From assembly GCF_000003815.2 (NCBI RefSeq), contig NC_049981.1, forward strand, positions 19,892,789-19,956,788: 64,000 bases of DNA, written 5' to 3'. Source of the DNA: Branchiostoma floridae (Eukaryota; Chordata; Leptocardii; Amphioxiformes; Branchiostomatidae). Positions 1 through 24,235 of this stretch are shown piece after piece. The notes beneath the pieces are model-generated. The model was not told where the DNA came from. It saw nothing but the letters and a program-made list of their open reading frames with translations, and made no database searches. Position 1 is the first letter of the stretch, and each line of letters begins with the position of its first letter. Both the position numbers and the translations under genes were made by a program.

Positions 1-162
1 ATCATTGGGAACATTTGCTTGATGATTTATACTGCAATCCACCTGATGGTATATATGCTCCAGGCTGAGGGAAGGTTAACATTTTCCCTGTATGCATCAA
101 TATGATGGATTTAGTATGGGAATGGCTAGACCAATGAGGTGATGTTGTCTTTTCTAAAATCT

Positions 163-164
<2 letters not shown>

Positions 165-193
<29 letters not shown>
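165..193. repeat. (GACA)n microsatellite
   Basis: Seven perfect copies of the tetranucleotide AGAC in a row. A second, imperfect array of the same unit lies at 1134-1156. Confidence 0.9.
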
Positions 194-1133
194 TGGAAAC
201 AAGCAGTTTGAACAGTCACATCTGAGTGGATGAAAGTTGTTTTGAATTAGAAATGAATTTACATGTAGTTAATACATGTACAATGTAGTTAAATATTTTA
301 TGAAATTAATTTATACATATTGCTTAGAATGTTTCTATTTGATATGCACACTCAAAATTCTTGCATCTGATAGAAAATGGGGCTTTGCGTATTTTCAAGA
401 CCAGTTGTTGAATCCACAGTAGAAAGAAATTAGATACCAGCACCATCAGCAAACAATGTTTGCGTTATGTAGGTCATGGAGGCACTGATTGATATTGGGA
501 TAATGGTGGTGCACATCTTTTCATGCCAACACTACTTGCCACTAAACTTTGTTTTTCCTACAGTCTTTCAAATTAAGATCTCTTTCTGTCAACTGTGTAC
601 TTATACCGGTAGTTTCAGGCCCCATTATAGTACAGTAGATACATTTCTTATTTTCTATTTCCATTTTTACACCATCCCTATGATTCTTTTGGTTTGTTCC
701 TCATCCTAGAATGACTACCAATTTAGAGCTTGTGGAAAGAACAGTTCTTTCAGCAAATTATATGTACTGTAGCATACTATCCCCTGTTTTGTCCAACGCT
801 GGCTAGGTCATTTATTGAGCTCTTGAGGACAACGCCTTTTAGGCCATGCATACATATCGGCTGTGAATTCCTAACATTGATCCGAGATATACTGATGCAT
901 TACATAGCTGTCAGTGGACAGGGACTAAATATACTCATGTGCTTGATTAAAGACTGATTATATTTTAAGATGAGCCAAAACACATATTGCAATAATCTAT
1001 ATGATCATTTATTTTTTGATATGAGAAGGATATGTGAGTCGCTGGATAGGCATAAATTTTGTTTTGTATGCCAAAAATGTTAAAGTGGTGAGACATCAAT
1101 AACAAATGCTCCTTGCTCATCAAATTATCGAGT

Positions 1134-1156
1134 CAGACAGACGGACAGACAGACAG
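1134..1156. repeat. (CAGA)n microsatellite, imperfect
   Basis: About six units of CAGA with one G substitution. Same motif as the array at 165-193. Confidence 0.85.
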
Positions 1157-1300
1157 TCAAGTACTTGACTGTACATTGACTGGAGGACCTAAATCCTCAT
1201 AAGATATGGACTAATGGAGTCTGGTTTTGGGCAGCCACCCAAACTATAGGATAAAACTCCAGACTCCAGTACTATGTAAGAGGGTCTGCATGGGGTGGTC

Positions 1301-1392
1301 TTGGTAACGCTTAACGGTGAATTCGGGAGGCTTGGTAACGCTTAACGGTGAATTCGGGAGGCCCGGTAACGCTTAACGGTAAATTTAGGAGG
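1301..1392. repeat. Subterminal 31-bp tandem repeat, left end
   Basis: Two identical 31-bp units (1301-1331 and 1332-1362) followed by a third, slightly changed unit (1363-1392). Arrays like this near transposon ends often serve as transposase binding sites in other families; that function is inferred here. Confidence 0.85.
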
Positions 1393-2265
1393 GGTTACAC
1401 AGCACAACAGTAACATTGACATTCATTCCTTTTCGTACAACGCTAGATTAGGGTATCTCAATGGTTGAAAATGTCTGACAAATGGATTGTGAGAAGGAAA
1501 AGGTGCACAGAACCCAGAGGAATGACAAGGACACTGTCCGCTGCCTCAATCAATGACATTCGCTTCCATGGGGCAATGTTCCCACCACAGAAGCGGCGGC
1601 AGCAAATTTCTTATGGGGGGAGATTGAACTATTGCTGACAACTTTTCAGAACATGCAGCGGTATGCTCCCGGCTCCAGGGAAATTTTTTAAAATCATGAC
1701 CCTCTGAAATGCTATTTCCTACATTTTCCGGCAAGTTTTGCCAACAGACTAATGACATTTTCATCAAAATTACACATGGTTGTAGCTTTGACCTCCACCC
1801 CGACATATTTTTTACCATTTTTAGCTCGGACGGCACGAGACATTGCAAGATAAGTCCGGGGAAATTTTGAAATGCGGACATTTACCGCAGTTTGAAGGAC
1901 AAATTTTGCTGGCCGACGAAGCTGAATTAAATGATATTTTATTAGAGAGAAAAGTTTCTTGGGCGACGACCCACGGCCTCAAAATTTCGCCATGTCATCC
2001 TGAGCGCCCGGAAGGCGCAAGCCGTCGCAAGGGAGGTTCGGAGAAACCTCATTTTCTGCATTCGAGTAAATTTTGCCTGAAACTAAGCTAAGTTTGACAC
2101 TGAAATCTGTATGAGCGAAAAGGTTTTTGAGAGCGACGCTTCCGCAATATATCTTTACTATATTTAGCGCCGAAGCCCGGGAGGCTCGGCCGAAATTTTG
2201 AAATCTGGACCCTTTGAAACGCCATTTCCTTTACTTGTCAGGGGCTCTATCTGGCATTTGAATTG

Positions 2266-2425
2266 TAACGCTTAACGCTGAATTCGGGATAGCAAATAAC
2301 GATTAATGTTGAATTAAAACGACCAATAACGTATCACGAATAATATACCGATAACGCCTAACGGTGAATTAAAGCGGGTCGGTAACGATTAACGGTGAAT
2401 TAAAATGGCTCGTAACGCTTAACGG
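2266..2425. repeat. Subterminal degenerate repeat, right end
   Basis: Five or six spaced copies of TAACGNTTAACGGTGAATT-like units in the same orientation as those at the left end, more degenerate and separated by variable 8-15 bp. The direct orientation at both ends contrasts with the inverted termini. Confidence 0.8.
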
Positions 2426-2451
2426 AAAAAGGCATGCAGACCCTCATGTAA

Positions 2452-2926
2452 CTGTGACTGGGGTTGAAATACTTCTTGTCAGTAAATCAGCAATACTGTA
2501 GAAATTTTACTTGCAATCTTGATAAACCCAAGCAAATTGTAGCAATCACAGCTTGCTAAATGCTATTTCAAGCCCCAGTGTGAGGACAATAATGTGCAAT
2601 ACATATAGTTCAGTTTTACTTGAAATAACATGATTGATATGAATTTTCCTTAGAAGATGATATTGTATGAATTTTTTGTGAAATATTTACAAAAATGATT
2701 GTTTCCATGTCATCCTCAACCTCAACAACTCAACAACTGTTGAAACAATTATCAATGTCTTGACTTGTCATCAATCCTACTCACAGCACAGGTAATCCTC
2801 TTCTGTATGCAATAATACCCAGAAGTGAGGTTCCAGCCCCAGTCACTTTGCACATAAAACACAAGAGTTGCAATGCTTTGGAGTCATGTCAATATCTAAG
2901 GATCATTACTCCTTGTCTCTCCACAG
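2452..2926 (+). other. GDH intron before the first visible exon
   Basis: Non-coding. It ends in a pyrimidine-rich tract and CAG directly before the exon at 2927. Nothing else is recognised in it. Confidence 0.7.
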
Positions 2927-15968
<13,042 letters not shown>

Positions 15969-17100
15969 GCTCATATTTAGGGCAACACTTGACCTTTTAT
16001 GCTTCTTTTTCACAATTTAGTACGATTTTGCTACTGTCATAAGGACTGCTGAGAGAATGATTATATGGTGTACAGCCATTTACTAATTAAGGAATTTCAT
16101 ATTTCTATACAAGATGCATGGAACAGGGAATTTTTTGCAATGTATAAGAAATTGTATTACAGGTTGTAATGTCCTTGTAATGTCCTTGGTTAAACAGATA
16201 GTATATTCAAAGGGACAATGCAGGTAGAAAGCATTGATTTATTAACTATTAATCAAATGTGATGATGTTGTTTCAAATGGGAGCATTGCCGGTTTTGGAC
16301 CACTTATAGAACTGATTATACCTTTTTACTTTACCAGCCATGTTTGTATATCGTGGATATCAGTAAATATGTATACATTCAAACAGTATCTTCACTGCAT
16401 AGAAACAATTATACCGGTACTTTGTTTTGAATTTGAAAAGTGTCCTATGTCTTTTTGTGAAGGAAAGTGATGCTTGCTGTGTTTACAAATGATATGCCAA
16501 ATGTGGAAGTTACCATTAGCTGATCTTATCTGACTAGGAACATGTAGGTGTTATGTATGATATGTTATGTATGCAGTACCAGAGGTATGATCTTAAGATT
16601 GACATTTATCTGAGATGAACATACATGTACAAGCAATTATCAAAAATGTGTTGCAGTCCTTAGCTGGTATTGTCAAAATGTGTAATGTCCATACATTCAT
16701 GTATTGATATACCTGTAGTCATGGCAGTTGGCCTGTATTTATTACCATAACCCATAAAACACTCCAGTGTTGTTACACCTTTGTTAAAGCTATAGCATTG
16801 TCACATCGTTCACTCAAATACAAAGCATTAGTAACAGCTTGAAATCACAACAATATATCATATTTAAAGATAATCTTTGCAATTTAATAAATTGTTAATG
16901 ATGAAGTAATTGTAGGATTTTCTTGGCTTGTTTTTCAACAAGTTGCTTTGGCTGTTTTCCTCGGCTTGAAAAAGACGAGGGCAGCATGCAGAAATGCCTA
17001 ACTGCTAATGGCTAAGGCATTCTCCAACACTATCCACATGCGCCACCTAGCAGCTTTTACCAAAAATGCATAGTTAAAATACACTTTAAATACACTGTAA
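15969..17100 (+). other. Probable GDH 3' UTR and downstream region
   Basis: AT-rich, no coding potential. A canonical AATAAA at 16886-16891 could end the long transcript, giving a 3' UTR of about 0.9 kb; the true end is not visible. Confidence 0.55.
16886..16891 (+). terminator. GLUD1: Possible poly(A) signal AATAAA for exon 14b transcripts
   Basis: Canonical hexamer in an AT-rich stretch about 920 bp after the stop of exon 14b. Confidence 0.4.
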
Positions 17101-17105
17101 TGTTC

Positions 17106-17170
17106 TAGGCTGGTAGCCCAAATGGTAGCCTATTCTATTATAGCAGAGAGGATAAAAGAGACTTTGGCAA
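17106..17170. repeat. Interspersed repeat (family 1), fragment
   Basis: AGGCTGGTAGCC, then CTATTATAGCAGAGAGGATAAAAGAGACTTTGGC in the same order as parts of 3063-3180 and 10728-10871. Confidence 0.5.
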
Positions 17171-17339
17171 AACAAACAGAAACTTCACTCCAGAATTTGG
17201 AAACAAAGGCAAGGCAACAACTACTGAAACCTCATCTTGAAATAGTCTGATTATGTTAACTTCCACATTTACATAATCTATGCTTGGTTGTATATACACC
17301 TTTAGATAACTTACACTGGTCACAATGTTGATTGTCCAA

Positions 17340-18022
17340 TCATTTGCCCCTTAGAAGAATTATGGCACTTTTACATGCAAATTAGGAACATATTTGCATA
17401 ATTGGTATCTGTCAATGTTCCATCTGCCACAAACTACATGTGCACATACATTTGTATATGACAGGTATTTGAGTCCTATAATGGAAAACACTACAAATAT
17501 AAATTTTCCTCATTAAATATGCAAATTAAGTGCCAGTTTGCATAATTTGCACTTTATGATGTACATAGAGAATACAACACGGTGTAATATTCCGTATCCC
17601 CTGAGGTATCAGCCCAACTGCGGGTTGGATCGCCCGACGGCCGTCATACCTAAGAAAACCAGTGTTTTGATGCGAAAAGCGCCAGAAGTTGAACAAATTT
17701 GGTGCCCTCAAACAAAAACAAAAAGTGTTACAACAGCAATGTTCCGACGTCCGAATCAGGTATTCGAATCAGGCACTCGGCGTGGGCAGGGTATGTTCGA
17801 ATTATTGGATGGAAGCCTGTGTGATACAACCTCGAAGCCTGTGTGATACAGCTTTAACTCACACGGTCTGGAACACCTGTACCAAACGTTATCACAGCAC
17901 AGGTATGACATAAATCTCCTTCTAAGCTATCAACATACCAAATATGTACATTTGTCATTCCCTTGTTCTGTTATTCTCATTAAAAGGTTTTTACAAATCA
18001 CCTATTCCTTTACATCACAAGC
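17340..18022. repeat. Non-coding stretch with ATTTGCATAA-type interspersed repeat
   Basis: 17340-17560 has three ATGCAAATTA/TTTGCATAATT pairs and resembles 37925-37990. The part at 17570-17900 is more GC-rich, with two copies of GAAGCCTGTGTGATACA at 17812-17849; not recognised as coding. Confidence 0.45.
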
Positions 18023-18232
18023 TACTGTAAACGCAGAAATGTTCGCAGTGGTTTTATGTTCGCAGTTTTCGCGGTGCCCACTTCAAAGCAGCTTACATTA
18101 CAGTCTATGGCGCTACCGTGAACTTAAAATCTATGGCGCTACCGTGAACTTAAAACCACACGGCACTGCGAACACTCCATTTCCCTGCTACTGCAAAAAT
18201 AAATCCCCGCAAACGTAAGTGCATTTACGGTA
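18023..18232. mobile_element. Foldback MITE with TAC(C/T)GTAAA termini, 210 bp
   Basis: Left end TACTGTAAACGCAG pairs with right end GTGCATTTACGGTA; further inside, GTTCGCAGT and GTGGTTTTA pair with TAAAACCACACGGCACTGCGAAC. The interior holds a 26-bp tandem duplication (18104-18129, 18130-18155). No coding capacity. The TA at both ends may include a TA target duplication, which would fit the Tc1/mariner group. Confidence 0.7.
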
Positions 18233-18235
18233 TCT

Positions 18236-18480
18236 GCCACCAATATATCAAGACAATTGCACATTCAGGTCAAAAGATAACCAAAAAAAAGGAATTTCTG
18301 CTGCAGTTCCAAGGTCACATACCAGGGGGCCCAAAATTGACCTTGACCTCTGTCTTCCTAACACCTACCCACTTACAAATTGTCATTGTAATCCATCCAG
18401 AGGTTCTTGAGTTCTGTTGACCACAAATATCCGGAAACACCAACAAACTGACAGACACACAGACAGACATACCCAAAACT
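18236..18480. repeat. Interspersed repeat with ATCCATCCAGAGGTTC core, copy 1
   Basis: CTGCAGTTCCAA, CCTAGGTCACA/AAGGTCACATACCAGG, TTGTNATTGNAATCCATCCAGAGGTTC and a final ACAGACACACAGACAGAC occur in the same order at 38080-38320. It resembles the 3' part of an invertebrate non-LTR or SINE element, ending in an ACAGACAGAC tract. Confidence 0.55.
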
Positions 18481-18564
18481 ATATTCATCATTCATAATAG
18501 AGCTTGAAATAATGATTCAAATATACCGCTGAAAATGTTAACCAGACTGGGAAGCCATGTAAAT

Positions 18565-18794
18565 AGATGCTGATTGGCGGAAATGGGAAAATATCAGTCG
18601 GGTGAAAGGTCATGCCCCCTGACAAAACAGACCAATCACAGTTCGTGTTTCAGGCTCGAAGGTATCAGGTTACAAAGACAACTTTCGGCGGTCGCAGTGG
18701 CCGCTGATTTCCAGCTGGGTTTTGTCGCCCAAACCTGCCAGATCTCGAACGATTCCGTCGCCTTTACCCACCCCATTCTACAGAGAAAACCCTG
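18565..18794 (+). promoter_or_regulatory. Putative promoter and first non-coding exon of an unidentified gene
   Basis: Local base composition changes to GC/CpG-rich. Inverted CCAAT box TGATTGGCGG at 18571-18580 and direct ACCAATCACA at 18631-18640 precede a CpG-rich stretch (18650-18794) that ends CCCTG|GTAAGT, a full-consensus 5' splice site. No TATA box. No ATG-started frame continues through it convincingly, so it would be a 5' UTR exon. Where it splices is unknown: no coding exon was recognised downstream. Could also be a regulatory CpG island unrelated to a gene. Confidence 0.4.
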
Positions 18795-20993
18795 GTAAGT
18801 ACTGGACGCTTTTTGTAGCCTTGGTTCTGGCGCGGTTCGCGAGGAAACCGCCGATTTGCAGGCGAGTGTTTGACGTGTGGCATGACGCCAGTGTCAGGTC
18901 ATCTGTTTCAGCAGCAGCTCGGCTGAGATTTTGTGTGGTTCCGGCTTTGGGAGGGAATCGCGTGTCTAGCTGGTTTCTCGTGTTTTGGTACTGCCGTCTG
19001 TCTTATTTTCTGCATACAGGATGATCTAGAACGGTCTGTTGTTGGTGCTACCGTATTTCATTGATTAATTTTGCCATGTTTTGTAATGTGATCGTGATTG
19101 GCTTTAGTGGGAGGGGGGTAAACGAGTGGTTCCGTCCCAAATATATTATAGTTGGCGAAACGAAACACACAAAAATATCTTTAATAAATCATCGATCATG
19201 ATTCAAGGATAACGGTTTAACTTTCGTTCTTCTGAAATCAGCAACCGATCCCTTTTGCTCTCAACAAATAAGACAGAAGCCATACGACCCTGATCGTCAG
19301 CAAATTGGTAAGAACAACATGTTATCCGCCACAATACTTCAAACCATTGATGCTTTTATTATGCAAATACAGGCGGATTTGAAAGTTTAAACGGGAATCA
19401 GTGCATTATGCAGTCTTACCTTTCTTTACCTTTCTACATCCAAGCTGCTTTGATGTAGTTTCATTGTCAGTGATGTATGCTATAGTATATATAGAGTTAT
19501 GGTGATGAAATGAGGGACCATTGCTGAAATCACACTTCCTGTTTTCATCATGCCAGAAGGACTCAAGGAGCAAGGAAGGAGTCATGACCAGGGAATGTCA
19601 CAGAAGTGGTTTTTCCTCTCACTGGTATTTTCTTTGAAACAAGGGGAAACGTCCGGGCAGTCCTTTTCCTCTCCTGTTTTTTTGGGGGGTATCTCACGTC
19701 GTGCATTCACAATCCTGGAAGTGTCACAAGGCATTGAGGAAGTATGAATAAAACGATTGATTGATTGATTATCTATGTGTAACACAGCTCTTCACAAAGC
19801 TTTGGTTTTTTCCTAGAAACTGTTCAGTAGAGTTTTTCCTTTACACAGAAATTGGTTATGCTGTAATCTTGCCATTTATTTTGTCATCTGATCACCCACT
19901 ACATTTTTTTTGTTCTTCAGCAAATGAGCTTGGCTCTTCAGATGTTTTCTGTTGTGAACCTGGGTTAATTTATTCTGTTGTGATTCTGTTGATTTGTTAA
20001 ACAATGATGACAGCTTATATCCAGACAAAGTGGCATATGATAAACATTTCTTATTCTTCCACATTGATGATGTCATGTTTGAAGTAGTTTCCTCAACCTG
20101 CCATTGAAACAATCACAGTACAACTTAAGGTCTGTACACTAGATAGTCTCTATAACTTGTTACAGTATTTACATTGGTTACAAGTGGTTAGCAATCTGAC
20201 TTCTGGACGTAAAAGGTAGAAGGTATTTCCCTGAATGGAATGACTAAACCTTTTTTTTTAGTATAACTAGAAGTAGAAAGGCCACATTTTTAACGAGAAT
20301 GCAGGATGTTTCCAAAGGGGGAAAAAAGAAAAATTGTCAGAAAAGAAATAAAATAGGCTGATTGTGAAACGTGCAATGCCCTGTTCCCAGGACAAAAGCG
20401 TTGAGTGTATAAGGTATGTGTCTAAAATTTTAAAAAGGAAAAAAAAAGAAAACTTGAGGGACATGAACCTTCGTCCTTCAGCGTCTTAGACAGTTGTACT
20501 GCAGACTTTAGGCTACTTGTACCTACACTTCATCGTGGTGATTTTCTAAGGTACCAGTATGTAATGAATATAAGCTTTTGACGTCATCAGTCGTGCTGAG
20601 TTTTGATTGGCTGACGACAGAAGAAAGAAAGAAAAAGAATGCAGGCCAGTAGGCCAGCGAAAACAGAATGTTTACCTTTGGAAACATAATTATACTTGCC
20701 AACAAAGTTTCAAATAAATTCTAGATAACATAAGGTGGTTTACTTTTATTTGTAAACAAACAATCAACCTTTGTAAATTAATGTTTTGCATAGTGGTTTA
20801 GAACTGGAACTTATTAGAAGGAAACTACATTTGTTTGGCCTTTTATTTCTTTTTATTTCTTTTGCTACCAACTTTAACCCGCTGAAGATTCTGTAGCCTA
20901 CATACGGACAGTTGGACAGTAAGGTTTGATCTGCTCACATTTCTATGGTAATGCAATTCAGTATTTGTTGATTTCAAAATGTGTCAATTGTTT
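18795..20993 (+). other. Presumed first intron or intergenic DNA
   Basis: GC-rich at first (18795-19020), then AT-rich. 19540-19770 ends in GAATAAAACGATTGATTGATTG, like the microsatellite tail of a non-LTR retrotransposon. Around 20577-20620 there is TTGACGTCATCAG and TTTTGATTGGCTGACG, a CRE-like and a CCAAT-like site next to each other. Nothing else recognised. Confidence 0.5.
19540..19770 (+). mobile_element. Possible 3' end of a non-LTR element with (GATT)n tail
   Basis: A moderately GC-rich block finishing ATGAATAAA and then GATTGATTGATTGATT. Lancelet CR1/L2-like elements often end this way. No reverse-transcriptase motif is present in the block. Confidence 0.35.
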
Positions 20994-22034
20994 CATCATC
21001 ATCCTTTATTGATTTCAACATAGCAGACAAAATAGCAGCCTGAATAGCGTTGAAATTTACAACATAAAAACCGTATATATACAATAAGAAACAATATACT
21101 AAAGTAGTAAACAACATATCCGACGTTAAGTAGCCATTGTTACTGCCTACATGTCTACAGTCTTGTTGTACAGCTTGATAGCTGTGTGCAGGAAAGAGTT
21201 CTGAAGTCTTTTAGTTCTAGCTGGGGGGATGGAGAAAGTGTTTTTGTTTCTCAGTGATCGTCCCGTGGCAGTTGATCTGGAAGGTGGAACCATGTCGTGT
21301 AGGGGATGGTCAACATCCAACATTTGTGTGAAAAGTTTGACAGCTGCATCCTCGCGTCGCGACTGGAGGGTGGGTAGGTCGGGCACATCGCGCCTGCCCG
21401 CTCGGCTGATGATCCGTAGAGCCCGCTGTTGGACTCTCTGCATTGCGCGTTCCTGTTCCTTGCTACAGCCTACAAGGAGGACATTACCGTACTCGAGGAC
21501 TGGGCGCACGAGGGACACGTAGATAGTCACTAGGTCGGCGACACTGGTCCCTTGCTTTGCAAGTAGTCTCAAGAAGTGCAGTCTACGGGAGGCTTTAGTA
21601 ACCATTGAGGTTACTTGTTCTTGCAGGGTGAGATTTTTGTCCAAGATGAAGCCCAGACCTTTTGCGGACGCGACCCACGGAACGCACACACCCCCGAGGG
21701 TTAACCTTGGTGGGCTGGGAACGGATCTGCAGACACAGATTTGTAGCAGTTGGCTCTTCTTCCCGTTTAGCAACATGTTGTTGGTGTCAGCCCACGAGTC
21801 GAGATGAGATGTCTCTTCCTCAAGTGATTTGTCTTCGATGGCTTGAGGTACTGACAGAGTTCTGGACATTCCGACATCGTCCGCATAGCCCACATTCATA
21901 GTGTCAGGATGTACTGTTGTCCTTGAGCTCATAAAGAGTAGGAAAAGGTACGGGGACAGTACACCACCTTGTGGGACACCAGACGTCGGCTCCTTCCAGG
22001 TACTGGCCTGGTTTCTATTCGAGAAACAATTTTT
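20994..22034 (-). mobile_element. 5'-truncated LINE (CR1/Jockey-like)
   Basis: Carries the last third of a reverse transcriptase on the minus strand (see 21147-22034) and about 150 bp of 3' sequence ending in a GATGATGATG microsatellite tail (21004-20994). 5' truncation at about 22030 is usual for target-primed reverse transcription. Clear target duplications were not identified. Confidence 0.8.
21147..22034 (-). pseudogene. Reverse transcriptase, C-terminal fragment of LINE ORF2
   Basis: Open on the minus strand from an in-frame stop at 22035-22037 to TGA/TAA-type stop at 21147. In order it shows FSNRNQ, the block SGVPQGGVLSPYLFLLF, the catalytic box GYADDVG, WADTNNMLLNGKKSQ, LGFILDKNLT and the thumb-like segment RPVLEYGNVLLVGCSKEQ with QRVQQRALRII. 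These blocks in this order are those of CR1/L2/Jockey-type reverse transcriptases. The endonuclease and the first RT blocks are missing, so the copy is dead, although the remaining frame has no stop, implying a fairly young insertion. Confidence 0.88.
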
Positions 22035-22037
22035 TTA

Positions 22038-22608
22038 GCTTCAAAAAGTTTTGGCAGAGTGCTTTAAACCCTGTTATGTGTAAATATTTTTCTTGTACAG
22101 ATTTTCAATGTATGTATGTACATTGGCCACAATAAACAAGTTACAGGATATCATGATATGTCATGTTTTGTGATATTGGGTGGCTAAAAGTGTAACCACA
22201 ACTAGCACTGGCTAACCTTTTTATGCCAAATATATCCTACCGGTATATCATACTATTAGTACTATGGCCTTTAGCAATTAAGAAGCATTTCTGAAAGTTT
22301 AAAACTGAATATGTTTGCTTTGTATTTCTCCATGGTAATGATATATTGGCTGTCAGAAGAAATCAACTCTAATAATGTGATATAATCTACTCCTGTAATC
22401 ATGCTCATGTCCAAAGAACAGTTTGTCATTGTGCATTAAGTCCTCCCTTGCTAATGCCACTAACTAGTCATACTGATAGTCTCATAGTCATACTACAAGC
22501 TCTCTTTTGCCTAACTAGCTGAACGTTTGGCAAGGTTAGTCTGTTGTTCTTCCTAAAGGAAGGACCTGATTATCTCAAAGATAGTTACAGTAAGACAGGG
22601 TGCCTTAT
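22038..22608. other. Non-coding, AT-rich
   Basis: Between the LINE and the LTR element. Nothing recognised. Confidence 0.7.
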
Positions 22609-22849
22609 TGTCACGGTGGCATGGTAGTGAGTCAAGTCAAGGATCAGGACAGAGGCATGATGTTTGCGGACAGAAGACTTTATTCGGAGCTCTGGTAGAC
22701 ACGTCTTTCTCTGTCGGCTTCTCTCCGTTGAATCCCCTACCCTCATACGTGTCCCTTCTCAAACCCCTGTACATCTGCTCCCAATTACTCGGGTGACACT
22801 CCCCACACCAGGGGTGATCACAGAGTGATCACGATGTCACCTCGTGACA
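22609..22849 (-). repeat. LTR (3' LTR in element orientation)
   Basis: 241 bp, TG...CA on both strands because the ends are TGTCAC/GTGACA. Contains AATAAA on the minus strand at 22684-22679 and two TGATCAC half-palindromes (GTGATCACAGAGTGATCAC). Confidence 0.88.
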
Positions 22850-24235
22850 CCTCACCCCGCATTTTTAAAACAATTTCCACATTGTTGACAGCTGTTATCA
22901 ATTATCGATTACCGGGACATATTATCAGGAAGATCATCACCGCTTTTCTTTTACATACTTCTATACAATACTACTAATTCTTCTACAATGCAGGTCAGCG
23001 ACATTCCGACATTTACAAAACAACAACAAAAACATAACAATTTACAACAACAAAAGTTCATCAAATGGTTGCCAGGTGTCCCGCGCCAACTTCCTCCTCG
23101 GCGGCCGGCTTGCGCACTTCCGGGTGTGTCCCGGAACCACAGGGAAACGACAGGAACTCCTCTGCCCGTCGGGAAGAGGCTTGTCTTGTCCACAGAGGCC
23201 TCCCGGCTAGATGCTCCCACGACGACGACTCCTATACGACGTCGGGCCCTCGGGGCGTCGTTGTTTGCCGAGTCGTGCTGTGGAGTCTCGCCTGTAGAGG
23301 TTGGGGTCGGATAGGGCACGCAAAGCAACCACTGACGCACATACACATAACACCGGACTTCTAACCTCGACACCTCATCTACGTCTCAACTCAACTCCGC
23401 TGCTCTCTCCTCTACCTCTCGACTTAAACATTAATATCTCCTCAACACATAAACACAACAAATAGACCTTCCGACAACTACATGAAACGCCGGACACCCC
23501 TGACCTGCTATATGGTAACATCATACGAACTACACATTACTATCCCAGGGAGTAAAACCCATATGTTCTATCTATAACAATTCCATCTCTATCTCATCTG
23601 TCTATCCGTCTTACATCTAAACGGACCCATCTGGTGACTCCCCCCCACTGACTTCCGCCACGTCCACATGATGATGACTGCTCTAATCTAATCTATACTG
23701 TATTCCTGATGGCACTGACATAAATTATCTAACGTTGGTCGCCTACATTATAACAAATCTAAAACTACTACAACAAAGCAAAGAAAGTAAGTAACAGAAC
23801 TAGGCCGGTGTGCACGGTGCGTCAATGATACTATGCGAGCCCACCGACCGTCCTCCTGTGTCTCTCTCTGCCCGGCCGGGCGCTCTTCCTCCGGTCACCG
23901 CCGCGTGGCCGTCCTGCCCCAGCCCTGCTGCCGCGCCCGCCGTGTGGCCGTACTCCGCTCCCCTCGCCGCTGCTGTAGGCCATTACTGTCGCGGTCATCA
24001 TGATCACAAATCGCTTCGAGTCAGTCTGCATCTCTCGGACGCCTCCCCTCCTGCTTCCTCTCGCTCGCCTCGGCCACCGACACTCCCTCGCCGCCTTGCG
24101 CATAGCTGGTCAACCCTGCGGGCTCGGTACTCCGGGCCGGCGCTCTCTGAGTCGAAGTCAGCCTGCGTCTCTGTACACTCCCGTTGGCCTCTGTCCCGTC
24201 CGTTGAACTTGACTCACCCCAGCCGTACTACCAGA
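22850..24235 (-). other. Interior of the LTR element, no known protein
   Basis: GC-richer than surroundings, particularly 23060-23290 and 23830-24210. Frames of 140 and 90 residues on the minus strand (22951-23373; 23831-24103) and 171 on the plus strand show no gag, protease, RT or integrase motif. Probably non-coding cargo as in TRIM/LARD elements. Confidence 0.6.

Larger units (their letters stand above)
1..1273. other. Presumed intron of the GDH gene (left edge)
   Basis: AT-rich non-coding DNA. No GDH exon could be found here: the expected upstream exon should end in codons resembling the family's CKGG stretch just before the first visible exon, and no such sequence is present. The short frames in this stretch match nothing I recognise. 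It holds two GACA microsatellites, at 165-193 and 1134-1156. The call as intron follows from the first visible exon starting inside a codon. Confidence 0.6.
1280..2445. mobile_element. Non-autonomous DNA transposon, 1166 bp, 13-bp TIRs and 6-bp TSD
   Basis: The element begins GAGGGTCTGCATG (1280-1292) and ends with its exact reverse complement (2433-2445). It is flanked on both sides by ATGTAA (1274-1279 and 2446-2451), a perfect 6-bp target site duplication. Just inside each end lie arrays of a motif built on TAACGCTTAACGGTGAATT: three 31-bp units at the left (1301-1392) and several degenerate units at the right (2266-2425). The interior (about 1400-2260) is more GC-rich than the flanks and contains no recognisable transposase, so it depends on enzymes made elsewhere. 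The superfamily is not clear; a 6-bp TSD is uncommon and would fit, for example, Dada-type elements, but this is not shown. Confidence 0.85.

Noticed and set aside
1843-2091. 82-residue frame with PERPEGASRRKGG
   Set aside because: Entirely inside the 1280-2445 transposon; no transposase-like motif and no similarity recognised.
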